Source: Streptomyces orinoci
Lineage (GTDB): Bacteria; Actinomycetota; Actinomycetes; Streptomycetales; Streptomycetaceae
DNA length: 64,000 nt
Direction: 5' to 3'
Assembly (NCBI RefSeq): GCF_003121295.1
Contig: NZ_PHNC01000004.1
Location: forward strand, 141,001-205,000
Positions within the stretch are counted from its first letter, which is position 1. Each line of letters opens with the position of its first letter. Both the position numbers and the translations under genes were made by a program. The notes beneath the pieces were generated by a model. It saw only the letters and a program-made list of their open reading frames with translations, made no database searches and was not told the origin of the DNA. Shown one piece after another: positions 14,102 through 22,310 of the stretch.

Positions 14102-14920
14102 TCAGTCTGCCGTGCTGGGCGCCGCCGCGGCAGGGGCGGCCGCCTGCTCCGCCTCCTCGGCCTTCTTGGCGGCGGCCGCCTGCTGGTCGCGGCGCTCCCG
14201 GCGGACCAGGATCACCCAGCCCACCGGAACGAACGCCGAGAACAGCCACCACTGCACCGCATAGGCCATGTGATTGCCGATGCTGCTGTGGTCAGGGGCG
14301 GACACCGGCTCCGGCTGGTCGCTCCCCGAGGGCGCCTCGGCCAGCTCGATATAGCCGCCCAGCAGCGGCCGGTGCAGCTGCTCGGACTGCCGCCGGCTGT
14401 TGATCAGCATCACCATCCGGGGCGGCAGCCCCTTGGTGTCCTTGATACCGCTGGAGTGGGTGGTCTCGTCCGCGCGCAGCCGGCCGGTGATGGTGACCTT
14501 GCCCGAGGGCGGGGCGGGAACCTTGGGGTACTGCAGCTGACCGCTGTCGGCCGGGATCCAGCCTCGGTTGACCAGCACCGCCTTGCCATCCGCCAGCATC
14601 AGCGGGGTGACGACCATAAAGCCGGACTTGCCGGAGTCGTCCGTCCGGTAGCGGACGACCACCTCGTCCTTGGGGTCATAGCTGCCGGTCGCGCTCACCC
14701 GGCGCCAGACGTCCTTTCCGGACACATCCCGGCCGGGCGAGCTCAGCTCGGTGACCGGAACCGGAGCGGCGGAGAGCTGGCGGCCGATCTGGTGGTTGCG
14801 CGCGACCCGGCTCTCATGGCGATGCAACTGCCAGAAGCCCAGTTTGATCATCACCGGAATGAGGACGAGCCCCACAAGCGTGAGGATCACCCACTGCCGG
14901 GTCAGCAGGAAGCGGTACAC
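14102..14920 (-). CDS. SURF1 family protein (cytochrome oxidase assembly factor)
   Basis: A 272-residue membrane protein with the SURF1 layout: an N-terminal helix (VILTLVGLVLIPVMIKLGFWQLHR region, about residues 10-33), a large external domain with VLVNRGWIP (about 115-123) and a C-terminal helix (AYAVQWWLFSAFVPVGWVIL, about 218-237) followed by a charged Ala/Glu tail. SURF1 proteins help place heme a into subunit I of the aa3-type cytochrome oxidase. The start is a GTG at 14920. The SDR gene begins only 4 bases after its stop, so the two are likely cotranscribed. Confidence 0.9.
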   Translation of the reverse strand: MYRFLLTRQWVILTLVGLVLIPVMIKLGFWQLHRHESRVARNHQIGRQLSAAPVPVTELSSPGRDVSGKDVWRRVSATGSYDPKDEVVVRYRTDDSGKSGFMVVTPLMLADGKAVLVNRGWIPADSGQLQYPKVPAPPSGKVTITGRLRADETTHSSGIKDTKGLPPRMVMLINSRRQSEQLHRPLLGGYIELAEAPSGSDQPEPVSAPDHSSIGNHMAYAVQWWLFSAFVPVGWVILVRRERRDQQAAAAKKAEEAEQAAAPAAAAPSTAD

Positions 14921-14986
14921 GCATCGACGTTACCTGGTGTCCCCGGCGGTCCCTCCGGTGGGTGCTGCGCGCCGCCCGCGCCCGGC

Positions 14987-15979
14987 CTACGCCCCGCCCC
15001 CCGGCGCCGGGACCACATGGGAGAGCAGCTGGACATAGGCCGCCTCGTCCACCACCGGAGTGTTGAAGGACCGCGCCTTGGTGACCTTGCCGGTGGGGGA
15101 GTCGGGGTCATTGGTGACCAGCAGGCTGGTGAGCCTGGAGACACTGCTCGCCACATGGAGCCCGGCCTCGATGGTCCGGTCCTCCAGCAGCTCCCGGTCG
15201 ATGGAGGTGTCACCGGAGAAGGCCACCCGCATGCCCTGGATGAGCTGTTTGCCCGGTTCATAGCGGCCGGGGTTGGGATAGGGGCAGGGCGGCAGCCGAC
15301 GGCTGGGCCGCCAGCCGGCCGACCGGTACGAGGGCTGGTACCCGATCCGCGGCGAGCGGGCGGAGGGGCCGTCCGACCACTCGGTCAGCGGCTGACAGGC
15401 CAGCAGTGGCAGCCGCAGGCCGGCCTCTGCCGCACGGTGCAGGCTGGGCCGGAAGGTCTCGGCCAGCACCCGGGCGTCGTCCAGGGCGTGGTGGGCCCGC
15501 TGCTGCACCACGCCATAGTGCGCGGCCAGCGACTCCAGCTTGTGGTTGGGCAGCGACAGCCCCAGCTCCTTGGACAGTGCGATGGTGCACAGCCGTTGCC
15601 GCACCGGGACCTCCATCCCGGCCCGCGCATACTCCCGGGCGATCATCGACCAGTCGAAGGCCGCGTTGTGCGCCACCAGCACCCGCCCGGCCAGCCGGTC
15701 CGCGAAGTCGGCGGCGATGTCCTTGAACAGCGGTGCCTCCGCCAGGACTTCGGAGGTCAGCCCGTGAATCCACACCGGGCCCGGGTCCCGCTCCGGATTG
15801 ACCAGCGTGTACCAGCTGTCCTCCACCCGGCCATGGGTGTCCAGTTGGTACACCGCGGCCGACACTATCCGGTCATCCCGGGCGAGCCCGGTGGTCTCCA
15901 CATCGACCACCGCGTACCCCTCGGGATAGGCGGCCGGCCAGGAGGCGGGCGATGCGGCTGCGGTGCTGTCGTCGAGCAT
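14987..15979 (-). CDS. DEDDh 3'-5' exonuclease with C-terminal BRCT-like domain
   Basis: A 330-residue DnaQ-like exonuclease. The metal-binding acidic residues are seen in ExoI DVETTGL (Asp26, Glu28), ExoII LVAHNAAFDWSM and ExoIII HHALDDARV (His and Asp of the DEDDh set). The C-terminal 90 residues (QGMRVAFSGDTSIDRELLED to VVDEAAYVQLLSHV) have the pattern of a BRCT domain, as in other actinobacterial DEDDh exonucleases. Likely used in DNA repair or proofreading rather than being the replicative epsilon subunit. The middle YPNPGRYEPGKQL stretch is a linker. It is alone on its transcript, with an unassigned 291-base region upstream. Confidence 0.9.
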   Translation of the reverse strand: MLDDSTAAASPASWPAAYPEGYAVVDVETTGLARDDRIVSAAVYQLDTHGRVEDSWYTLVNPERDPGPVWIHGLTSEVLAEAPLFKDIAADFADRLAGRVLVAHNAAFDWSMIAREYARAGMEVPVRQRLCTIALSKELGLSLPNHKLESLAAHYGVVQQRAHHALDDARVLAETFRPSLHRAAEAGLRLPLLACQPLTEWSDGPSARSPRIGYQPSYRSAGWRPSRRLPPCPYPNPGRYEPGKQLIQGMRVAFSGDTSIDRELLEDRTIEAGLHVASSVSRLTSLLVTNDPDSPTGKVTKARSFNTPVVDEAAYVQLLSHVVPAPGGGA

Positions 15980-16270
15980 GGTCCAAAAGCTTAAGGGCCA
16001 CCACTGACAACCAGGCCCCTGGCCGATCTCCGTGCGAGTGGATCAGGCCAGCGGCGGGCCCGGTCCGGCGAGTTGAGGCCCTGCCGGTCGGGGCCTGATT
16101 GAGGTGTGATATAGGCCCGACCGGTTCGCTTGGCGCGCCCAGCAAGTGCCGCCCCGCGCCCCTTGGGGGAGCTCTCCAGGCAGACGCTGGTCAACTGCCG
16201 TACGGTCAAAGCCCCTTCGGGGCATCCCGGAACGGTGTGTGAACTCCGGGGCGCCGACGCGGCGGCCTGC
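15980..16270. other. Intergenic stretch without a recognisable gene
   Basis: These 291 bases separate two minus-strand genes. I see no ORF with coding character and no known RNA. A few A/T-richer spots such as AAAAGCTTAAGGGCC near 15985 and GTGTGATATAGGCC near 16107 could be promoter elements for the exonuclease gene. The rest is ordinary G+C-rich spacer. Confidence 0.5.
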
Positions 16271-16726
16271 TCAAGCGCCGCCGGATACGCCGCCTTCCCC
16301 CGGCGCCCCGCCCGGTAAGGGCTCGACCCCCACCACATGACGTATCCGCGAGGGCTCCACCAGCACCATCACCCGCCGCTCACCCGGGATACGCCACTCG
16401 AACCGTTCGGTGCCCAGATAGACCCGCGCCAGTACGTCCATGTTCCGGTCCGCCTCCGGCCCCGTGATGAACCGGATGGCACGGCCCCGGATCTGTACCC
16501 GGTCATAGGCGTCGGCCGGGTCGGCGTGGGACAGGCACACCCGCGGATCACGGCGCAGATTGCGCTCCTTGATCCGGCCGACCGCGGTGTTGAACAGGAG
16601 CAGATCCCCGTCATGGCCCAGCCACATCGGGCTCACATGGGGCGACCCGTCCCGGTTGACCGTACCCACGTACCAGATGTGCGGCGCCTCGATCCGCGCC
16701 CGTATCTCACTCGACAGCGCAACCAT
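16271..16726 (-). CDS. Pyridoxamine 5'-phosphate oxidase-fold (PPOX) protein
   Basis: A 151-residue split-barrel flavin- or F420-binding protein. Visible family features are YVGTVNRDGSPHVSPMWLGH (about residues 18-37), DLLLFNTAVGRIKERNLRRD with the cofactor-contact KxRN(L)xRDP, and VQIRGRAIRFITGPEADRNM. Actinobacterial members with the RNLRRDPRV motif often bind F420 and reduce unsaturated or quinone substrates. The ATG at 16726 (MVALSS) is chosen; an upstream in-frame ATG at 16762 has no good ribosome binding site. The last 15 residues are Gly/Pro-rich and not conserved. Confidence 0.87.
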   Translation of the reverse strand: MVALSSEIRARIEAPHIWYVGTVNRDGSPHVSPMWLGHDGDLLLFNTAVGRIKERNLRRDPRVCLSHADPADAYDRVQIRGRAIRFITGPEADRNMDVLARVYLGTERFEWRIPGERRVMVLVEPSRIRHVVGVEPLPGGAPGEGGVSGGA

Positions 16727-16832
16727 GAAGCAAGCCCTGCCCGGACGGGGCTTCCCGGACACATGCTGTCTCAGACATATGCATTCCGGTCAGTCGTCGG
16801 GTGGAGTCACGGCCGTCCCGCCGGAGCTCCAG

Positions 16833-18014
16833 TCAGGCCGGGCCCCGCCTGCCGAGCCGGTCACCATGCAGAACGACCGCCTCAGGATGAGCCGCCGCCA
16901 TGGCGCGCAGCCCCTCACCCAGCGCACCGGACCGCCGGACGTCCGTCCTCCGCAGCACGGCGAAGGCCAGCGCCACCCGTGGATACCGCCGGTGATGCTC
17001 ATAAGGGTGCAGCATCTCGGCCACCCGCTTCCAGGCGGCGGGATGGCGCAGCAGGCCGCCCACCAGGACCGGCATCTCCAATCCACCCAGCAGCGCCAGC
17101 AGTTGGCGGCGCACCGGCCGGGGCAGGCTCCGCATCCTCGGCACGGCCGAGGGGTCCGCCTCGCCTCCCGACCAGACGCACAACAGCCGCAGCACATCGG
17201 TGGCCGTGGTCAGCAGCCCCGGCAGCCGGTCGCCCACCGGTGCGCCCAGGGCCAGCAGGCCGCCCAGCACCAGTGCCCTGCTCTCCGGTACCGGGATCGC
17301 CGCCGGCAGCCAGTCCAGCCCGCCGGGCGCGGCATGGGCCAGCAGCACCTTGAGGTCCTCGCGGTCCTGAGGGCAGAGCGGAGTGCGCCGCTCCAGCAGC
17401 CCGGCCAGCGCGGCCGCCGCCTCCGCGCCCCGGTCCGTACCCAGCACCAGCGGAAGCAGCGGCCCGCCCCCAACGCCCCTACCCGGCGCGGCCGGTGGGG
17501 CATCGGTCCGCAGGAAGGGGGTCGTACGGTCGATGTGGCGATGGCAGAGCGGGCACCCCGCGTACTCCGCCCCGTCCCAGCAGTCCTGGCACACCAGATG
17601 TGCGCAGGGCGACAGGGGGTGCACCGGGCGTGCCGTACCGCACAGCACACAGGGCTGCCATGGCCGCTCCCGCAGCAGGCTGAACACCCGTTCCACATAA
17701 AGTGCTTGAGTGTGCGGCGGCAGGGCTCGTGGGAATTCGCCGAAGAGCGGCATATGGGTACGCTCCACGCCCAGCAGTCCGTCGATCGCCCGCAGCAACC
17801 CCTTGCCGCCGTCCGCCAGGGCCTCCACCCCCGCCGAGCCCAGCGCACCGCGCAAGGGCTCGCTGAGCGCGTACCCCCGGTCCAGCAGCTCGCCCTCCAG
17901 CGCTGTCAACCCGTCCGCCAGGTGCGAGTCCATCCCCTTTGCTCCACAGGACAGTTCATGGTCAACAAACCAGACCCGGGCGCGGCGCAGCAGCACTGCC
18001 TGCAATGTGGACAC
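16833..18014 (-). CDS. RING-domain protein of the MXAN_6230/SCO0854 type, apparently shortened
   Basis: A 393-residue protein with a bacterial RING/zinc-ribbon module at about residues 120-160: CVLCGTARPVHPLSPCAH, then CQDCW and CPLCHRHID supply eight Cys/His ligands. The N-terminus (LQAVLLRRARVWFVDHEL) and the flanking helices match a Streptomyces/Myxococcus family I remember as MXAN_6230/SCO0854, whose members are much longer (roughly 900 residues). Here the reading frame stops just after AAAHPEAVVLHGDRLGR, where relatives continue, so the C-terminal half seems lost by deletion. The GTG at 18014 follows GGGGGAA at 6 bases. Its function is unknown; the RING fold suggests protein binding. Confidence 0.68.
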   Translation of the reverse strand: MSTLQAVLLRRARVWFVDHELSCGAKGMDSHLADGLTALEGELLDRGYALSEPLRGALGSAGVEALADGGKGLLRAIDGLLGVERTHMPLFGEFPRALPPHTQALYVERVFSLLRERPWQPCVLCGTARPVHPLSPCAHLVCQDCWDGAEYAGCPLCHRHIDRTTPFLRTDAPPAAPGRGVGGGPLLPLVLGTDRGAEAAAALAGLLERRTPLCPQDREDLKVLLAHAAPGGLDWLPAAIPVPESRALVLGGLLALGAPVGDRLPGLLTTATDVLRLLCVWSGGEADPSAVPRMRSLPRPVRRQLLALLGGLEMPVLVGGLLRHPAAWKRVAEMLHPYEHHRRYPRVALAFAVLRRTDVRRSGALGEGLRAMAAAHPEAVVLHGDRLGRRGPA

Positions 18015-18187
18015 GGACCATTCCCCCTGAAACCCCCATAGGCGGGGGCGGGGAGTGGGTGCGCAGGCAGCCGCGGAGCCGCCCCCGCATCAGCGATCCT
18101 AGGCGGGCCCTTCCGCCCCGCGCCAACGGTTTCCAGGCTCGCTCGGGGGCGGATTTCCTTTGCCGGAACCGCACTTGCGGCAAAGGA

Positions 18188-18838
18188 TTACCGACTCAGA
18201 AGGTCCCGCACCACCGCCCGCACCGACAGCTCGAACAGCCGCCCGGGATCGGGCGGCCGCGCCAGGGCCCGCTCCAGCGCCCGGTCACCCTCGCCCGCCA
18301 CTACGGCATCGGGGGTCACGGCATCACGGGCCACGGCGCCGCCCGTCTTGGCGCCGTCTGTCACCGTATCCGCCGCCATCCGCTCGCCCTCCGGCCCCGA
18401 CACCTTTTCCACCAGTACCGAGCCCACCACCAGGAACTCCACCGCGCGCACCAGCGCGGCCGCCCGGGCTCCCCGCAGACCGGCCGCCTGGGCCTCCTTC
18501 ACCAGGGCCTGGCGCACGGGGAGGAACAGCCGCTCGGTGAGCCCCCGTTCATGCACCATCGCGATGAGGTGCGGCCGGGCGCGCAGTTCGGCGCGCAGCG
18601 TCCGGGCCAGCGAGACGATACGGGTGCGCGGGGTGCGCCCGGTGGGGTGGATGGCCGCGAACTCCTGGAGCGTACGTTCCACCAGCGCGTCCAGCAGCGC
18701 CTCGCGGTTGCCCACATGCCAGTAGATCGCCGTGACGGCCGTCCCCAGCTCTTCGGCCAGCCGCCGCATGGTCAGCGCACGCGGCCCCCGCTCCCGTACC
18801 AGGCGGGCGGCGGCCCGCAGGATCTCCTCGCGGCTCAA
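18188..18838 (-). CDS. TetR family transcriptional regulator
   Basis: A 216-residue repressor with the N-terminal helix-turn-helix (LTMRRLAEELGTAVTAIYWH, about residues 22-41) and the follow-on NREALLDALVERTL helix. The C-terminal ligand domain carries an Ala/Thr/Asp-rich insertion (about 155-180). The TTG at 18838 is favoured because GGGAG lies 6 bases upstream; TTG at 18844 is also in frame. It is divergent from a three-gene metabolic operon. A perfect 7-3-7 inverted repeat lies in the gap, so it very likely represses that operon and itself until a substrate-derived ligand binds. Confidence 0.9.
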   Translation of the reverse strand: MSREEILRAAARLVRERGPRALTMRRLAEELGTAVTAIYWHVGNREALLDALVERTLQEFAAIHPTGRTPRTRIVSLARTLRAELRARPHLIAMVHERGLTERLFLPVRQALVKEAQAAGLRGARAAALVRAVEFLVVGSVLVEKVSGPEGERMAADTVTDGAKTGGAVARDAVTPDAVVAGEGDRALERALARPPDPGRLFELSVRAVVRDLLSR

Positions 18839-18884
18839 ACCCAACTCCCGTCCATCGCATGGTGTTTACCCCTGGGCGGTGGCG

Positions 18885-18901
18885 CTGTAACTGTGTTACA
18901 G
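18885..18901. promoter_or_regulatory. Probable TetR operator, perfect inverted repeat
   Basis: CTGTAAC-TGT-GTTACAG is a perfect 7-base inverted repeat with a 3-base centre, the typical size and style of TetR-family operators. It lies 47 bases from the tetR start and 31 bases before the acetoacetate-decarboxylase-like gene, placing it over both likely promoters. The TGTAAC/GTTACA half sites recall those of regulators of acyl-CoA or steroid catabolism, but this is only resemblance. Confidence 0.75.
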
Positions 18902-18931
18902 AACCCAAGACGACACAGGGCGGTGACGCGG

Positions 18932-19732
18932 ATGGCACGCGTACGGTACGGCCCGCGCGACGCGGAGGAGATGGCCGGGACCCGCCGGGCGGCGGTGCCG
19001 GAGGTCTGGTCCACCGGGCTGGTGGCGCACTGGGAGAGCGATCCGGATGCCGTGGCGGCGGTGCTTCCGCCACCGCTGGAGCCCGGCCCGCGCCCCCTGG
19101 TACGGGCCGCCGTCAGCACCGTGGCGCTGTACGGCCGGCCGCTGGGTGCCGGATCGGTGGCGGTGTCCGCCCGGCACGGTGGGCACGAGGGCTGGTACCC
19201 GCTGGTGATGCCGATGACCGAGGAACGGGCGCTGACCGGCGGCCGGGAGGTGTTCGGCGAGCCCAAGAAGCTGGGCGAGGTGGTCCTGGAGCGCGAGGGA
19301 ATGGTGGTGCGGGCGCGGCTGGCCCGGCATGGCATCGCCTTCCTGGAGGTGCGCGGCGCCGTCGCCGCCGAACTGCCGCTGCCCGCACCGTCCCAGCGCC
19401 TGGACTTCTACTTCAAGTTCCTGCCCGCGGTGGACGGCGAGGGCTTCGACGCCGGCCCGCTGCTGGTCTACTGCACCCGCACCGAGCGGGTGCGCAGGCT
19501 GGAGGCCGTCACCGGCGATGTGGTGCTGGGTGAGTCGATGTACGACCCGGTGGCCGATCTGCCGGTGCGGCGCCTGCTGGACCTCACCCTGGGCGAGCGG
19601 AGCACCGCCCAGCGGGGCCGGGTGGCCGCCAAGGTGAGCGCCGGCGATCTGCTGCCCTATGTCCACCAGCGCTATGACGACGTCCACCAGATCCTCGACC
19701 GGCCCCGGCCCCCGGAGGCGAGTGCCCGATGA
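18932..19732 (+). CDS. Acetoacetate decarboxylase-like protein
   Basis: A 266-residue protein of the ADC superfamily. The conserved core EEWYP-like stretch appears as GHEGWYPLVMPMTEERALTG, followed by REVFGEPKKLGEVVLEREGM (the FGEPKK motif holds the lysine that in true acetoacetate decarboxylase forms the Schiff base) and LDFYFKFLPAVDGEGFD. Members may decarboxylate, hydrolyse or aldol-condense beta-keto acids. The start ATG at 18932 lies just downstream of the TetR operator. Its stop overlaps the start of the next gene (ATGA), so it is coupled to two amidohydrolases; together they may break down a ring or beta-keto compound. Confidence 0.86.
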   Translation: MARVRYGPRDAEEMAGTRRAAVPEVWSTGLVAHWESDPDAVAAVLPPPLEPGPRPLVRAAVSTVALYGRPLGAGSVAVSARHGGHEGWYPLVMPMTEERALTGGREVFGEPKKLGEVVLEREGMVVRARLARHGIAFLEVRGAVAAELPLPAPSQRLDFYFKFLPAVDGEGFDAGPLLVYCTRTERVRRLEAVTGDVVLGESMYDPVADLPVRRLLDLTLGERSTAQRGRVAAKVSAGDLLPYVHQRYDDVHQILDRPRPPEASAR

Positions 19733-21012
19733 CGTACTCGGACCCCTATCTGGTGATCTCCTCGGACTGCCACGCCGGGCTGCCCACCGAGGAGTACCGC
19801 CCGTACCTGGAGCGCCGCCACCACCGCGCCTTCGATGACTTCCTCGCCCAACGCGCCGCCCGGCAGGCCGAGATGACACGGCTGGGGGTGCGCAACGAGG
19901 CATTCGCGACGCGCTGGTTCGAGGAGCACCGGGAGGGGCTGCGCGGCGGCTGGGACCCGGCGCAGCGGATCAAGGAACTCGACGGGGACGGGGTGGCCGG
20001 CGAGGTGGTCTTCCCGGACGCCGACGCGGTGGACAGCCGCAACGCCGCCCCCTTCGGGGTCGGGCTGGGCCTGTCCGGCGACCACGACCCCGAACTGGGC
20101 ATGGCCGGGGCCCGGGCGCACAACCGCTGGCTGGCCGAGTTCTGTGCCGGGCATCCGGAGCGGCACCGTGGGGTGGCGCTGCTGCCGGTGACCGCGGAGG
20201 TGCCGGAGGTGCTGGCCGAGATCAAACGGGCCCGGGAGTCCGGACTGCGCGCGCTGATGATCCCCGCCATGTGGGGCGGCAACCCGCCGTACCATGACCG
20301 GCGTTACGACCCGGTGTGGGCGGCGGCCGCCGAGGCGGGCATGCCGGTGCTCACCCACTCCGGGGCCGCCCCGCGCCAGGAGTACGGCGATCACCTCGGC
20401 ATCTATGTCACCGAGGTGACCTGGTGGCCGGCCCGGCCGCTGTGGTTCCTGCTCTGGTCCGGGGTCTTCGAACGCCATCCGGGGCTGCGCTTCGGCATCG
20501 CCGAGTCCGGCTGCTGGTGGCTGCCCAATCTGCTGTGGTTCATGGACCGCCTCTATCTGGGTGCGCATGGCGGCCGGAAACTCTCGCCCTTCTCCGGGCT
20601 GCCCCGTCCGCCCCATGAGTATCTGGACCGCAATGTCTTCATCTGTGCCACCAACACCAAGCGGCGGGAACTGGCCCAGCGCTATGAGATAGGCGTGGAC
20701 AACATCCTCTGGGGCTCCGACTTCCCCCACCCGGAAGGCACTTGGCCGCACACCCGGCGCTGGCTGCGGGACACCTTCCATGACATTCCGGTCGGCGAGA
20801 CCCGGCGGATGCTGGGGCTGTCCGCCGCCGAGGTCTTCGGCTTCGACACCGCCGCGCTCGCCCCGCTGGCCGCCCGGATCGGTCCCACGCCCGCCGAACT
20901 GGGCCAGCCCGCGGACCAGTCGGCGGTGGAGGCGTCCTGGGCCCGCTCCCGGGAGACCGGCCGTCACTGGCTGACCGACCGCGACTTCCCGGCCATGGGC
21001 AGGGACGTGTGA
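19729..21012 (+). CDS. Amidohydrolase family 2 (ACMSD-like) protein
   Basis: A 427-residue metal-dependent TIM-barrel hydrolase or decarboxylase. The N-terminal motif ISSDCHAG replaces the usual DxH metal site with D-C-H; later ligands are seen in VLTHSGAAP (histidine) and ILWGSDFPHPEG (aspartate). An insertion of about 35 residues rich in Arg/Glu follows the first motif (RHHRAFDDFLAQRAARQAEM). This subgroup includes decarboxylases of aromatic acids and hydrolases acting after ring cleavage. It sits between the ADC-like gene and a second paralogous amidohydrolase, with 4-base overlaps on both sides. Confidence 0.87.
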   Translation: MTYSDPYLVISSDCHAGLPTEEYRPYLERRHHRAFDDFLAQRAARQAEMTRLGVRNEAFATRWFEEHREGLRGGWDPAQRIKELDGDGVAGEVVFPDADAVDSRNAAPFGVGLGLSGDHDPELGMAGARAHNRWLAEFCAGHPERHRGVALLPVTAEVPEVLAEIKRARESGLRALMIPAMWGGNPPYHDRRYDPVWAAAAEAGMPVLTHSGAAPRQEYGDHLGIYVTEVTWWPARPLWFLLWSGVFERHPGLRFGIAESGCWWLPNLLWFMDRLYLGAHGGRKLSPFSGLPRPPHEYLDRNVFICATNTKRRELAQRYEIGVDNILWGSDFPHPEGTWPHTRRWLRDTFHDIPVGETRRMLGLSAAEVFGFDTAALAPLAARIGPTPAELGQPADQSAVEASWARSRETGRHWLTDRDFPAMGRDV

Positions 21013-22253
21013 CCGGCCCCCGCGACGGCGCCGTGACCGCCGGCCGCTACACGGTCATCTCCGCCGACTGCCACGCCGGAGCCGATCTCCTGGACTACCG
21101 GCCGTACTTGGCGCGAGCGCACCACGACGCCTTCGACGCCTGGGCGGCGACCTATGTCAACCCCTACGAGGACCTGCTCGCCGACACCGCCGACCGCAAC
21201 TGGAACTCCGACCGCCGGCTGGCCGAACTGGAGGCGGACGGCATTGTCGCCGAGGTTGTCTTCCCCAACACCATTCCGCCCTTCTTCCCCAGTGCCTCCC
21301 TGCTCGCCCCCGCGCCCACCAGGGAGGAGTTCACCCTGCGCTGGGCCGGGCTGCGCGCCCACAACCGCTGGCTGGCCGACTTCTGCGCCCTGGCCCCCGG
21401 CCGCCGGGCCGGGGTCGCCCAGATCCTCCTCAACGATGTGGACGAGGCGGTACGGGAGGTACGCCGCGCCCATGCCGCCGGGCTGACCGGCGGCATCCTG
21501 CTCCCCGGCACCCCGCCCGGCAGCAGCCTGCCCGAGCTCCACTCCACTGTCTACGACCCCCTGTGGGCCGTCTGTGCCGAACTCGGCGTCCCCGTCAACC
21601 ACCATGGCGGCTCCGCCTCCCCGCCCCTGGGCCACGAACCGGCCGCCAGGGCCGTCTTCATGGTGGAAACCACCTGGTTCTCCCACCGCGCGCTATGGCA
21701 CCTCTGCTTCGGCGGCGCCTTCCAGCGCCACCCCGGCCTGCGCCTGGTCCTCACCGAACAGGGCGCGGGCTGGATCCCGCCCGTCCTGGCCACCCTGGAC
21801 TACTACCACGCCCGGCTGACCACCTCCCGCGCCCAACTGGACTCCGCCGAGGCCAAGTTCGGCGCGGGCCTGGGGGTACGGGCGCCGAGCGCGTACTGGC
21901 GGGAGAACTGCTTCGTGGGCGCCAGCTTTATGCGGCCGCATGAGGCGCCCCTACGGCACCGGATCGGCATCGACAAGATCATGTGGGGCAGCGACTACCC
22001 CCACGACGAGGGCACTTACCCCCATTCCCGGGAAGGGCTGAGGGCCGCCTACGCGGGGCTGCCACGGGAAGAGGTCGCGGCGATGGTGGGCGGCAACGCG
22101 GCGGTTGTTTACGGCTTCGACCTGCGACTGCTGGACCGGATCGCGGCCCGGGTGGGCCCAACGGCCACGGAAATCGCCGAACCGCTCACCGAGCCCCCGG
22201 CGGGAGCCACCAGCCCGGTGTTCGCGACGGGGGCGGCGGGGCGGGCCTGGTGA
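21009..22253 (+). CDS. Amidohydrolase family 2 (ACMSD-like) protein, paralogue
   Basis: A 414-residue paralogue of the preceding protein: ISADCHAGADLLDYRPYL at the start, the same Arg/Asp region, VNHHGGSASPPLGHEP (metal histidine pair) and IMWGSDYPHDEGTYPH (aspartate) near residue 320. It starts GTG within a GTGA overlap. Two side-by-side copies suggest either successive steps on related substrates or a heteromeric enzyme. A strong hairpin terminator follows 5 bases after the stop, closing the operon. Confidence 0.87.
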   Translation: MTGPRDGAVTAGRYTVISADCHAGADLLDYRPYLARAHHDAFDAWAATYVNPYEDLLADTADRNWNSDRRLAELEADGIVAEVVFPNTIPPFFPSASLLAPAPTREEFTLRWAGLRAHNRWLADFCALAPGRRAGVAQILLNDVDEAVREVRRAHAAGLTGGILLPGTPPGSSLPELHSTVYDPLWAVCAELGVPVNHHGGSASPPLGHEPAARAVFMVETTWFSHRALWHLCFGGAFQRHPGLRLVLTEQGAGWIPPVLATLDYYHARLTTSRAQLDSAEAKFGAGLGVRAPSAYWRENCFVGASFMRPHEAPLRHRIGIDKIMWGSDYPHDEGTYPHSREGLRAAYAGLPREEVAAMVGGNAAVVYGFDLRLLDRIAARVGPTATEIAEPLTEPPAGATSPVFATGAAGRAW

Positions 22254-22257
22254 GGGC

Positions 22258-22295
22258 GGACGCTCGCCGGTGGGGGTCGCTGCGGGCGAGCGTCC
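22258..22295. terminator. Hairpin terminator between convergent genes
   Basis: GGACGCTCGCC (22258-22268) pairs perfectly with GGCGAGCGTCC (22285-22295) around a 16-base loop. It separates the amidohydrolase operon from the convergent Rpn-like gene ending at 22311. There is no T-tract, as is common in Streptomyces. Confidence 0.7.
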
Positions 22296-22310
22296 ATGGC
22301 GGGGATGCTG

